Shown: in pieces, positions 19,713 through 30,065 of the stretch
Numbering within the stretch: the first letter of the stretch is position 1
Layout: each line of letters opens with the position of its first letter
Notes under the pieces: model-generated
What the model was told of the DNA's origin: nothing
Seen by the model: the letters and a program-made list of their open reading frames with translations, nothing else
Database searches by the model: none
Position numbers and translations under genes: made by a program
Source: Tritrichomonas musculus
Lineage: Eukaryota > Parabasalia > Tritrichomonadida > Tritrichomonadidae
Reading direction: 5' to 3'
DNA length: 64,000 nt
NCBI GenBank assembly: GCA_039105265.1
Contig: JAPFFF010000034.1
Coordinates: forward strand, 1,302,001-1,366,000

Positions 19713-21449
19713 TTAGAATTCTTTTATTTTTTTGACTTCGTTTGTCTCAGTATTTTCATTAGAGTCAATATTTTGAGTGTCATCGTTAGTATTTTCATTC
19801 AAGCTTTCATCGGAGTCCAAATATTTTTCATCGTAATCTTTTTCAATGTCTTCGTTGTCTTGCACTTTTTGGTTTTGTTCCTTTGACTTCTTGTAGAGCT
19901 TCCAAAGAGGAAAACTCAGCAGAGCAATTCCGACGACAGTTCCGAATCCAGTTGTGCAAGTGTACAAGTACATGAGTCTCTTAACGTTATGTTGGTCGGT
20001 GTAGAAGAGGATGTAAGCGAAGACGAGAAAACCGACGAAATTGGACATCATTGAAACGATCATTGCATGAACTCCGTATTGCAAAGCCTGCAACATTGCC
20101 TGACAGTTAAATTGGACCCATCTAAAGACGCCCAAATAATTACTGTTCCTTAGAATAGGCGCTGAATAATCCAGATATTCTTCACCACTTCCGAATATCA
20201 TCGAAATTTCCCTCGGAATTGCCAACGCCAAAATTGTGATCAAAATTGACCACGCCAAATTGATCCAGGCCGCATGCAAAGCGAGTCTCAAATAACGCTT
20301 GTCATTTTGCGCTGCATGCGCGTAAGAAGCAGGCGGAATGAAGCCAGTTGTCACAGCAATACAAATACAAGAACCAAACTGAAAGACTCGACAACAAACA
20401 TTAAAACTGGCCATCGCAAGATCATAAATATGATCATCGCCACACGACCTTCCAATTAAGTTCCTAATTGGTATACCAGGAATACAAGCAGATAAATTAG
20501 AAACAAGCTGACTAAGACCAACAACTATTGCTGGCCATGTGTGCTTACTAAAAGGCTTACACAATTGGCGCCAATTTGGCTTAATTCCAAATTTGCCTCG
20601 AAAATAAAGAATCAATAAAACAATGCCTGGAACCGCATCTGCGCAAACTGTAGAAACTGAAGCTGAACAAATGCCTGCATTTAAACCAAAGAGTAATAAT
20701 GGACATATTCCACCACATGCAACTACTAACGCTACCAAATCTATGAAGCCAATTAGCATCGTTCTACCTTCGGCTTGAAGAAAGCCCTGACAACACAGAT
20801 TTAAGCAGGTTAAAACGGAGCAGGCACACAGTGGTAATATGTATTGAAAGCCCCATTCTGTCGTCTTTTTGCTGGCTTTAAACCACTCACACATCGGATT
20901 GTGCGAGGGTATAATGACAACAGGCACAATTATGCCGCAAACGACCGTTAAGCGAATTAGATCACAGGCAACTTGGGTGGCTTCATCAAATTGTTTCCGC
21001 CCAAATAATTGGGATATCTTGGTGGAACCAGCAATCATTAAGAAAAATCCAAAGGCGCGTCCAATTCCTTCGAATGTAATCTCTGTAGCTACTGCTGATA
21101 AACCTTGCTCGCCTAGCTTCTTTGAAACCCAAATACTGTTAATAATGCCATAAAGGGCACCTGTGACTTGAGAAATAACAGGGCCTACCATTAAATTTAA
21201 TATTGTAATTAAAGGCTTTCGACCTGCAAGTCTGTAAATTTCTTCTTTGTTTCTCTCATTGACTTGATCAACTTCTTCCGAATTTCGATTTGAATCCATT
21301 TCTACATCGAAAGATGACGAATTATTTTCATTATTTTGGTTCTCGGTTGAATTGTTTTCTGAAAGAGATTCATCATTGATTTTATCTGTGCCTCCATCAT
21401 CATTTGAATCTTCATTGTTTTTGGAACGTCGTTTATTCGGAGAAGACAT
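19713..21449 (-). CDS. MATE-family multidrug efflux transporter
   Basis: This 578-residue protein has about 12 hydrophobic segments between residues ~75 and 520 and matches the MATE (multidrug and toxin extrusion) family. It has an early ..IINSIWVSKKLGEQGLSAVA.. helix and a second half related to the first by internal pseudo-duplication. MATE pumps exchange cationic drugs or metabolites for Na+ or H+ across membranes. Both ends are long, polar and Asn/Asp/Glu-rich (about 70 residues N-terminal, 60 C-terminal) and probably cytosolic; such tails are not part of bacterial NorM-type proteins. The stop forms TAAA. No initiator word was identified next to the ATG. Confidence 0.9.
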   Translation of the reverse strand: MSSPNKRRSKNNEDSNDDGGTDKINDESLSENNSTENQNNENNSSSFDVEMDSNRNSEEVDQVNERNKEEIYRLAGRKPLITILNLMVGPVISQVTGALYGIINSIWVSKKLGEQGLSAVATEITFEGIGRAFGFFLMIAGSTKISQLFGRKQFDEATQVACDLIRLTVVCGIIVPVVIIPSHNPMCEWFKASKKTTEWGFQYILPLCACSVLTCLNLCCQGFLQAEGRTMLIGFIDLVALVVACGGICPLLLFGLNAGICSASVSTVCADAVPGIVLLILYFRGKFGIKPNWRQLCKPFSKHTWPAIVVGLSQLVSNLSACIPGIPIRNLIGRSCGDDHIYDLAMASFNVCCRVFQFGSCICIAVTTGFIPPASYAHAAQNDKRYLRLALHAAWINLAWSILITILALAIPREISMIFGSGEEYLDYSAPILRNSNYLGVFRWVQFNCQAMLQALQYGVHAMIVSMMSNFVGFLVFAYILFYTDQHNVKRLMYLYTCTTGFGTVVGIALLSFPLWKLYKKSKEQNQKVQDNEDIEKDYDEKYLDSDESLNENTNDDTQNIDSNENTETNEVKKIKEF

Positions 21450-22538
21450 TTATAGATTGATTCAATCAATAGAGAAATAAAATTAACGGTCGTCGGTTTT
21501 GTTGTTTCTCAATAATATATAAAGAACTAGTTATTATAACTTATTATTTATAATATATTGAAATTTATTTAAATATATTAATAAAATATTCCAAATAATA
21601 TTTATTGTTATTGAGTAAAAAATAATTTTATTTATATTTTCTGAAAAAAATGGTTAGGGATATATTTTTGATTTTATATTGTTATTGTTTAGTATTTATA
21701 AATTATTATAAATAAAATTACTTTTTATGTATAATTAGAAATATAATTATATGAAATTATTCATATAACAAAAATTATTATTAAAGAAATAATTGAATCA
21801 TCGTATAAAAATCAAAATCTTAATGAACAGAAAAAAAACGATTAGAATTTTTCTGAATTTATTTCAATGAAACTGAAAAGTATAATTTTATTCCATTGAA
21901 ATTGTTTTTATCAAAAAATAGTACTATTAATATAATGATTTAAATCAGGAATATTTTATTTTTAATTAAACTTTACATTATAAAAGTATTTTTAACATTT
22001 TATTATATTTTAAATAGCTAATATTTATCTGTTTTTAATAAGGTATAAGTGCATTTTTGTTTTTTTTTAATCATTTGAATTGCCATCATCGAAAATTTCT
22101 TTTCCAATATATCTTCTTGTAAAAGGCAATATTTAATAAATAATGGTTATTATCATTTTTATAAAATAATATAAATTAAAAAACTATAATACTTATATAG
22201 ATATCTGACTTCAAGAATTATTAAAATAATATTTTACATAAAACAAACAAAATATTTTACCAATCATTCTACAATTGAGGTAAAACAAAGATTATTAAGT
22301 AGATACTATGTCTTGATGATGAGATAGATAAAATTTATTTATAATTCATTCTAAAAAAAGTGGAAAATTTCCAATATGAAAAACTATTCAAAAAATTGAA
22401 TATGATCAAAGAAAAGTAAAATCGGAAATTATTCTTTAGTGTCCAAAGAAAAAAATTGAATGCTTGAATAGTTTACGATTTACATTCTCACCCGTTGCAC
22501 AATAAATGATAAATGAATGCCTTGGTTCAGCAGATAAA
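21450..22538. other. Long AT-rich intergenic region
   Basis: No recognised gene or structured repeat across about 1.1 kb, only low-complexity A/T sequence. Confidence 0.5.
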
Positions 22539-22990
22539 ATGTCTTTCGATGTAATCTCTAACACTTTAACGATTGAAAATTACAATTTAATATCATTGTC
22601 TCAGGAGGAAATTCTTGAAATATCAGAAATTGTTAAACAAAACAAGTCCCAAATTCCAGGTTTATTAATGTAAAGAAAATTTAAGACTAAGAGCATATAA
22701 TTCTCGAGAAATCAATCATTAAAAGAAAGGAATGAACGATTCAATAACTTATTTATAGAATGTAAACAATAAATAGCAACGTTAGTTCAAAATAAAGAAG
22801 AAATTGAATTAAAACAAGAAGATTTGCGATCCAAAATTCAAAATCTTTTTTTTTTTTTTTTTAAAATCAACAGTTCCAATAATTAAAAGACACAAAAGAA
22901 ATAGGAAGAAGTGCTTTTTGATGTGAAAATCTTCAAAGATTGGAAATTATTGATGAATCAGAATTACAATATTTCGATTCATCGTTTTTT
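22539..22990 (+). pseudogene. Coiled-coil gene relic
   Basis: An ATG at 22539 opens 44 codons (MSFDVISNTLTIENYNLISL, then QEEILEISEIVKQNK) ending in TAA at 22671. Further fragments downstream on the same strand in other frames continue a Lys/Glu/Asn-rich heptad-like pattern (for example VQNKEEIELKQEDLRSKIQN) up to about 22990. It looks like the remains of a coiled-coil protein gene with several stops and a poly-T insertion. It is probably related in type to the broken coiled-coil gene on the opposite strand at 23-24.4 kb. Confidence 0.45.
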
Positions 22991-23076
22991 GATGAATGTT
23001 TAAATATCATTTTAAAGATTACACCAAAATAAAAACTTTAAATATAATATTTAAATAAAAAGTTTCAATATCATTG

Positions 23077-24427
23077 TTATTTTTTACTTAATTCTTTCAA
23101 TTTAGAGATGATTTTTTCTTTATTTTGATTTTCATTTGTCATTTTCAGCAAATCTAAAATAATAGAACAAATATGATTCTTTAGAGGATGATTCGTTTCA
23201 TTTATATTTTTTAAAAGAATTTGGATTTCTAAATTTTGATTTTTATATGATTGAATAATTTCTCTGATTTGTTGATCCTCATCTTCATGGATTTTCAATT
23301 GTTTGTTTAAATCAATGTTTTCAACTTCCATTCTATTAATTTTATCTTGATTACTATTAATAATAATTTTAATTTACTTATTAAACTTTCTTTATTATCA
23401 AGATCTTTTTTTTGTTGCTGATTTAATTCTTCTAATTTTTTAATTTGAGATGGTAATTTCAAATTTTGAGTTGACTCTTTGATTTCATTTTGTAAATCAT
23501 TGATTTTTGATTCATAATCAAGTTCTAATCGAATGATTTTCTTTTGGAATTTATCTTTAATTTGCTGATTTGTGTCTTTTAATTGCTGGATTTGTTGATT
23601 TAAAAGAAAAATTTGATTTTGATTTTTGGATTGCAAATCATCTTGTTATATTTCAATTTCTTTTTTATTTTGAATTAATGCAGCTATTTTTTGTTTGCAT
23701 TCTATAAGTAAGTTATTGAATCGTTCAATCCTTTCTTTTAATGATTTAATTGTTGATTCTTTTCATCGTTTTTTTGTGTTAATTCATAAATTAAACAACT
23801 CAATGATTCATTTTTTTGATTTAACCGTCTGATTTCTTGATTCAATTTATTATTTTCATAATTTGAATTTGATTCAAGTTGCATTCGATATAAAGAGGCA
23901 TCTTCTGTTAAAGATTTAACTTCTTTATATTTTTCATTATTTTCTTGCTTTTTCTGTTTTAACAATAATTGGATCTGATTCATTTGCTCTTTTAAATTAT
24001 GAATTTCTTAATCTTTTTCTTCATTTTCTTGCTTCAATTGTTCCAATTTAAGTTTGGTTTGAATTCTTAATGATTTGATTATATTTTTTAAATGAAAATT
24101 TTCGTTTATTGTTTTGTTATCTTGAATGAATTCATTTTTATCTTGTTGCTTTAATGAGAGGATCGTGCTTTGTAAACTTCGATTTTCTTGTTTAAAATTA
24201 TTAATTTTTTCTTAAATATCTGTCTCAATATCATTTTGCGCTATTATTTTGCTTTGATTTAGATTTTCTTGATTTCCTATATTTATTTCAAAAAAAATTT
24301 CTGTTTCTGTTTGAATAACATGATTAGATTTCGTTATTGTCAAAAGTTCTCCTCTTAATTTTAGATTTTCACTTTCTAATCTCAATTTTTCTTCTTTTAA
24401 CTTTAAAAATTCTTCATAAGAAAGCAT
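23077..24427 (-). pseudogene. Broken coiled-coil protein gene
   Basis: Read on the minus strand from the ATG at 24425-24427, the sequence begins MLSYEEFLKLKEEKLRLESE and stays coiled-coil (Gln/Asn/Lys/Glu/Leu heptads) for about 450 codons. Two in-frame stops interrupt the first part, near 24212 and 24006. The segment ending in MNQIQLLLKQKKQENNEKYK is in the same frame as the start. The last two segments (23307-23636 and 23077-23331) are in the other two frames, so at least two frameshifts follow. The reading sense is kept throughout, so decay is recent. Function unknown. Its N-terminus is similar in style to the transposase-like protein just downstream in the window. Confidence 0.65.
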
Positions 24428-25091
24428 TTATGAATCCACCTTCCTACCAAAATAATTGTTTATATGATTGGACGAAAATAACGTATTTTGTGAGTTTTGA
24501 AATACATTTATCTTTATATATTACAGACAATAAAATTTAAAAATAAAAATATTTATTTTAGTGTTATAAATGGATTATAAATATTAATTTTGAAAATGAG
24601 ATGAAATCAAAAAAAAAAAAATGTAAATAAAGCAAACATAAGGTACGATTCAAAAGCTTGTTGAAACTGCAGATACAGTTTTTGGTAAATCAATTGCTTT
24701 ATTAAATGCAATTTATCAAATATACATGGGAAAAAGAATTCGATAATGATTAAAAATCATTGGTTTTTGAATTTACAATTGTATACAACTTGTCCGTTTA
24801 AAAATTACAATTGTAAAAGACCATATAAAGGTAGAAAAAAAGATGGATTTTATATAATATTGCAATATGATATAATATACGATGACTCAAATGTAATTTC
24901 TGAATAGAATGATAAAATTGACGTACAATATAAAAATAAATTTATTTATTTTTTTAAGAGAACATTTTACAAATTGATAAGTTTATTTTTTTACATAATT
25001 GAAATTGAAAAAAACAAAATATCTTTACCAATATAAAATAAAAAAAATTAAATATAGAATATATATTTTTTTCTTTACTTATTTTATAAAT
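24428..25091. other. Intergenic with a possible coding relic and a repeated word
   Basis: It contains GAAAATAACGTATTT at 24474-24488 (see findings). Two open stretches on the plus strand at about 24641-24748 and 24764-24907, in different frames, read like coding sequence (for example KLVETADTVFGKSIALLNAI, and KRPYKGRKKDGFYIILQYDI). I do not recognise the family. Confidence 0.3.
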
Positions 25092-27137
25092 TTAAATTTC
25101 ATTTGGTTGAGAAAAGTAATGCTTATTTTTGATCATATTAAATCTGCATAAAAGTTGTGATCCTGATGTATAACTTTCATTTTTTTCAGAATAATTGGTT
25201 GATAAATATGGTTTAATGTTTAAAACTTTTAAAATTTGAATAGTTTCGGGTATATTTTTTTCTGAAAAAGTGCTAATTTCATTTACCACAAATTTCCTTA
25301 TATAAAAGCATTCATTTATTATTTTTTTATCATCTATATCAATATTGTCATCATCATTGTAAGTAGGAACTCCTGCTATATTATTTTCTTTGTAATTTGG
25401 AATTTTCACTATGTTATTTTGAAAAAAAATTTTCTTTTTAATTATTTTCCTAGCAACTATGCTCAAAAATAAATCGGCATCAAGTGAATCATTAAGATCA
25501 GATCTTACATTCCCAAAAAAATTTTCTTCGCATTTAGTAGATATTCTTTCAGTACCAACATTTTCGGAACTATTTTTTATGGAATCTCCTAAGCAAACTA
25601 TAGAGTTCAAGTATCTTATAAGATCAATTTTTCTATAAAAAGATAATTTTAATGTATTTTTTGTTTTTTTTGAAGAAAAACGATCATTTGGATCTGAATT
25701 TGGGAAATTGTGAAGTTCAAATTGAAAAATTGAGAAGGCAATATTCAAAAGATTCAATCGGTCTTGTCGTCCAATAAAAAGAACTTTATCTGCTAAATAC
25801 CAAAATGTGAATGGTAACAAATAATAAGCAAAAGATATAGTTTCTTTTTGTTTAAGTGATTCAATGAGAACTTTTGGTGAAAAAAATTCTAATGCATATT
25901 TATCTTTAAATCCACTTTGTATACTTTCATCAGTAAATGCTTTACTTTTTCCTACAGTTAATCCTAAATATAATCTTACAACATGTTTATCAACACTCTG
26001 TGATTTTTTATTTAAATATAATTTGCATCTAAAAAAACGTTTTTTTTGGCTTTTTAAAGCGTGAAAAAAATCTGTAGAAAATGATAATTCTGGCATATTT
26101 TTAATTGAATCATACATACTCTGAATTTCTGGGTTATATTTTTTATTTATAATAGATGTGTGCCATGGATTAGTGGGAGTGTCTGCATCAGTACATATAT
26201 ATTTAATTACAAAACCGTTATTTTTAGCAATTTCTCTAATTTTTTTTGAATTTTCTAATGTTTTTTTACTCATCCGACCGTTTAAGTCAAATTCAATATA
26301 AATTGGAACATTTGGATAAAAATTATTTATTGGTTGAAGGTAATATAAGCATAAATAATTATTTTTTTTATGATTATTGAAAAACATTGGATTTCTTATT
26401 CCAATTGTTTGGTCAATTGCTAATGAACAGTTGATTAATGATTCAAAATTCTGAAAAAAAGTATTTTTAAATTCATTAAAAATAAAATCCGTTTTTTCAA
26501 TTGAAGTAAGTGATATTTTATAATCTCCTAAATATTGACGTGAAAAATAATATAAAGTTGTGATAGAAGGTACAGGTATAATCTTTTGTAGTGCTTTATA
26601 TGAACTTGTATTAGTAAAGTACAATCCAAGACAAATGGTCTTATAAAAATCTGAATATCTTCTTCCATAAACTGAAACTTTTGCATTTTCTATTAATTCT
26701 TGTATGAATAAATCAAAAGAATCATTGTTATTTTTTCTAAATAACAAATATTCAGTTGTATCATACCATATTTCACTTTTTTTATTTGATTCTGATTCAA
26801 TTGTAAATTCATTAATAGCTTCTTGATTTTTTTTATTTAAGTCATCTATTTTAGCTTTTAATTTATTAATTTCTTGAATTAGTCTAATATATTTAAAATA
26901 ATAGGAATTTTTTTTAGAAACATCCTCTTTTAGCTTGTTGTTGTACTCTTTAATTTGTTCAATTTCTTCTAATAATTTTTTGTTTTCTATTTTCAAATTT
27001 TGAAGAACTTTTTGATATTTATCTTCCATTTTGAGATAATTATTTTCCAACGTAGTGATTTTTTCAAGTAATTGTGTAATTTGAATAGATTGCTGTTGGT
27101 TTAGTTCCCAAATATGATTATATGAAAGTTGATTCAT
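25092..27137 (-). CDS. P-element/THAP9-like DDE transposase with N-terminal coiled coil
   Basis: This is an intact 681-residue protein. Residues 15-112 form a long coiled coil in place of the THAP zinc finger of animal P-type transposases. The rest follows the P-element core plan. It has YSDFYKTICLGLYFTNTSSY-KAL with IPVPSITTLYYFSR (161-200). The first acidic site is D242 in SLAIDQTIGIR, where P-type proteins have a DE..I motif. The second is ICTDADTPTN (D317/D319), followed by FFHALKSQKKRFF (358-369), which matches the PHLLK..R motif. The third is CEENFFGNVRS (E537/E538), matching the LENFFG..R motif. A basic/acidic C-terminus follows. It may be an active transposase or a tamed host gene. 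Clear terminal repeats were not proved. The stop forms TAAA. The similarity call is from motif order, not a search. Confidence 0.65.
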   Translation of the reverse strand: MNQLSYNHIWELNQQQSIQITQLLEKITTLENNYLKMEDKYQKVLQNLKIENKKLLEEIEQIKEYNNKLKEDVSKKNSYYFKYIRLIQEINKLKAKIDDLNKKNQEAINEFTIESESNKKSEIWYDTTEYLLFRKNNNDSFDLFIQELIENAKVSVYGRRYSDFYKTICLGLYFTNTSSYKALQKIIPVPSITTLYYFSRQYLGDYKISLTSIEKTDFIFNEFKNTFFQNFESLINCSLAIDQTIGIRNPMFFNNHKKNNYLCLYYLQPINNFYPNVPIYIEFDLNGRMSKKTLENSKKIREIAKNNGFVIKYICTDADTPTNPWHTSIINKKYNPEIQSMYDSIKNMPELSFSTDFFHALKSQKKRFFRCKLYLNKKSQSVDKHVVRLYLGLTVGKSKAFTDESIQSGFKDKYALEFFSPKVLIESLKQKETISFAYYLLPFTFWYLADKVLFIGRQDRLNLLNIAFSIFQFELHNFPNSDPNDRFSSKKTKNTLKLSFYRKIDLIRYLNSIVCLGDSIKNSSENVGTERISTKCEENFFGNVRSDLNDSLDADLFLSIVARKIIKKKIFFQNNIVKIPNYKENNIAGVPTYNDDDNIDIDDKKIINECFYIRKFVVNEISTFSEKNIPETIQILKVLNIKPYLSTNYSEKNESYTSGSQLLCRFNMIKNKHYFSQPNEI

Positions 27138-28360
27138 GATTTAGATTAAGAAAAACGCCTATAAAAAATTGAATTAGTTTTTTTATGAAATATTTGAATG
27201 ATCAGAAAATTGTGTTAAGTTTTATGAAATAATTGTATATCTCAGAATATCGAGTTCTTTTTTATGAAATAATTGAGAGTGTGTAAAATATAAACAATTG
27301 AAAAATTATGAGTAAAATAACATTTCTGATGTGAAAAAATAAGTAAAGTATTCAAAGATAAGATCTATCTAGAATAAAATTCCCATCGTCGGAATTTTGG
27401 ATTTTATAAAATAATTCTTCTTAAAATTGCAAAATATTATCAATATTTCAAGTTTTAACTCAAACTAGCCAGATTTTTTGAATCAAAATTCATGGAATCA
27501 TCTATGGATTCAAAAAGATGTGAGATATTCTAAATATATTTTTTAAAAATGTTATTACTTTTAATGTATATTTTACAAATAAAAATAAACATTCATAGTA
27601 AAATTTTTGCAAAATTTGTATTTTTGTTGTCATTTTTTGAATACATAAAAATTGAATGTACACCTTAATAGGGTCTATTGTAAATACGTTATTTTCTCGA
27701 TATTAGTTTTTTATTTTTATCTTGATCTACAATTATTTTTTTATATTAAAAATGTTTTAAATAATTTAAAAATAAAAAGATAAAATAGTAAAATGTTTTT
27801 CAAATTAAATAATATTGTTTTTGATTCTTCATAAAATAAAAAAAAATTTATTCGCATTCAAAAAGTTTCATTAATACTACAAATCAAAAAATCGTTATTT
27901 TACGAAAAAAGACGTTAAAAAGACGTTTATAGTATATGTGATGTAAAAATAATAAGGGCAATCGGATTTTCAATCGATCCACTTTTAGAATGGTTTATAC
28001 TCTCAAAAAGTGGAGATGTTAAGTACAAAAATTTAAAATCCTAAGAATTATTGAGAGAATTTTTTTCATTCAAATTTTTTTCATTGAAAAAGTTCATATT
28101 AAAATTAAAATATCTTCATAAAAAAAGATAATAGTATAAAGAAAAACAGAAATTTTATAAATATAACACAAATAATAAATAAAAAACGTAAAAAATTATA
28201 TGAAAAAAGATATATATAAATCGTCATATTACGATTTCAATCTCTAAGTAGCAAAGTCAAGAAAAAAATGAATAAAAATATAAATTCTAAGTAAAAAGAG
28301 AAAAAGTTTATAAAAAAAAAGAAAAATCAATAAATAAAGCATTTTCTGTTGCGAGCCATA
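27138..28360. other. AT-rich region upstream of the transposase-like gene
   Basis: No gene was recognised. It holds AAATACGTTATTTTC at 27682-27696, the inverted partner of the word at 24474, and at about 27960-27990 a segment (AATCGATCCACTTTTAGAA) resembling one at 29280-29300 in the hairpin. Confidence 0.4.
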
Positions 28361-28399
28361 TAAGATGACGAAGTTCATAAACGAACTTCAGACAAAATT

Positions 28400-28960
28400 T
28401 ATACTTCGTCTTCATCTGAATCAGTATCTTTTATTCTTCTGAATCTGTATCTTGTATTATTCTAAATCTGTACCTCATCTTCATCTGAATCTGTATCTTG
28501 TATTCTTCTGAATCTGTACCTCATCTTCACCTGAATCTGTATCTTGTATTCTTCTGAATCTGTATTTCGTCTTCATCTGAATCTGTATTTCGTCTTCATC
28601 TGAATCTGTATCTCATCTTCATCTTAATCTGTACCTCATCTGAATCTGAATCTCATCTTCATCTGTATTTCGTATTCTTCTGAATCTGAACCTCATCTTC
28701 ATCTTAATCTGTACCTCATCTGAATCTGAATCTGTATCTTGTATTCTTCTGAATCTGTACTTCATCTTCATCTGAATCTGTATTTCGTATTCTTCTGAAT
28801 CTGAACCTCATCTTCACCTGAATCTGAACCTCATCTTCACCTAAATCTGTACCTCATCTTCATCTGAATCTGTATCTTGTATTCTTCTGAATCTGTATCT
28901 CATCTACATCTGAATCTGTATCTAGTCTTCTTTTGTTTCTGTGCCCCGTCTTCTTGTAAT
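28400..28960. repeat. Minisatellite of TCTGAATCTGTATCT units
   Basis: Dense imperfect repeats are built from TCTGAATCTGTA, CTTGTATTCT and CATCTTCA blocks in a roughly 18-48-bp higher-order pattern. The block is bracketed by GATGACGAAGTTCATAAAC near 28364 and its inverse near 28982. No open frame runs through it. Confidence 0.85.
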
Positions 28961-29785
28961 TCCGTATCTCATTTAATTCTGTTTATGAACTTCGTCATCT
29001 TCTTTATAAAAATACCGCGCAATATGCTAATTAACGTATCTCGAACTTTTTGAAAAGATGACGATATCAACTTTTTGATGAAAAGTTTTTTGAATACATT
29101 CAAATATTGAATACATCTCTCAATATTTTTATTAAAATTGAGAGAAAGTTTCCTTTAAAAGTGAATAAATTGAATAAATTTTCTCAAAAAAATTGAAAAA
29201 ATATTATCAATTATTTTTCAGAGGAAATTTTATGGATTTTTAATTTCATTGAATCTTATTATTTTGAATGAAAAATCGGTTTTACCATCGATCCACTTTT
29301 TGAAGGAAACTTTCTCTCAATTTTAATAAAAATATTGAGAGATGTATTCAATATTTGAATGTATTCAAAAAACTTTTCATCAAAAAGTTGATATCGTCAT
29401 CTTTTCAAAAAGTTCGAGATACGTTAATTAGCATATTGCGCGGTATTTTTATAAAGAAGATGACGAAGTTCATAAACAGAATTAAATGAGATACGGAATT
29501 ACAAGAAGACGGGGCACAGAAACAAAAGAAGACTAGATACAGATTCAGATGTAGATGAGATACAGATTCAGAAGAATACAAGATACAGATTCAGATGAAG
29601 ATGAGGTACAGATTTAGGTGAAGATGAGGTTCAGATTCAGGTGAAGATGAGGTTCAGATTCAGATGAAGATGAAGTACAGATTCAGAAGAATACAAGATA
29701 CAGATTCAGATTCAGATGAGGTACAGATTAAGATGAAGATGAGATACAGATTCAGATGAAGACGAAATACAGATACATATTGAAT
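28580..29785. repeat. Long inverted repeat (hairpin) containing the minisatellite
   Basis: The left arm (about 28580-29155) and right arm (about 29296-29785) are near-identical inverted copies over the non-repetitive inner 200 bp. Examples are ATACCGCGCAATATGC and its inverse, and TTGATATCGTCATC and its inverse. They remain similar through the minisatellite, where the right arm has lost some units. The loop is about 140 bp. Boundaries in the minisatellite are approximate. It lies about 0.3 kb upstream of the kinase/Sel1 gene. Confidence 0.85.
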
Positions 29786-30065
29786 ACATCTCTCGATACA
29801 GATTCAGAATGAAAAACCGATTTTTCAAATAATAAGGCCTAATGATTTTTCATGATTTTCAAAATATTCCTATAAAAAATAAATATATTTTATTTTATTT
29901 AAATAAATAATATTATTATCAATATTAAAAGCATATATATATAAATAATAAAATTCAATTATCTTTTTTTATTAAAATATAAGATAAATAACAAAAATAT
30001 AAAATTCATTCAATTTTTTCAAAAGTTCATTCAAAAACTTGAAACCATCGAACTCTTTATATTAA

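Noticed and set aside
28400-28960. Regular repeats considered as a CRISPR array or acidic repeat gene
   Set aside because: Units vary in length, have no unique spacers and no open frame; this is a eukaryotic minisatellite.
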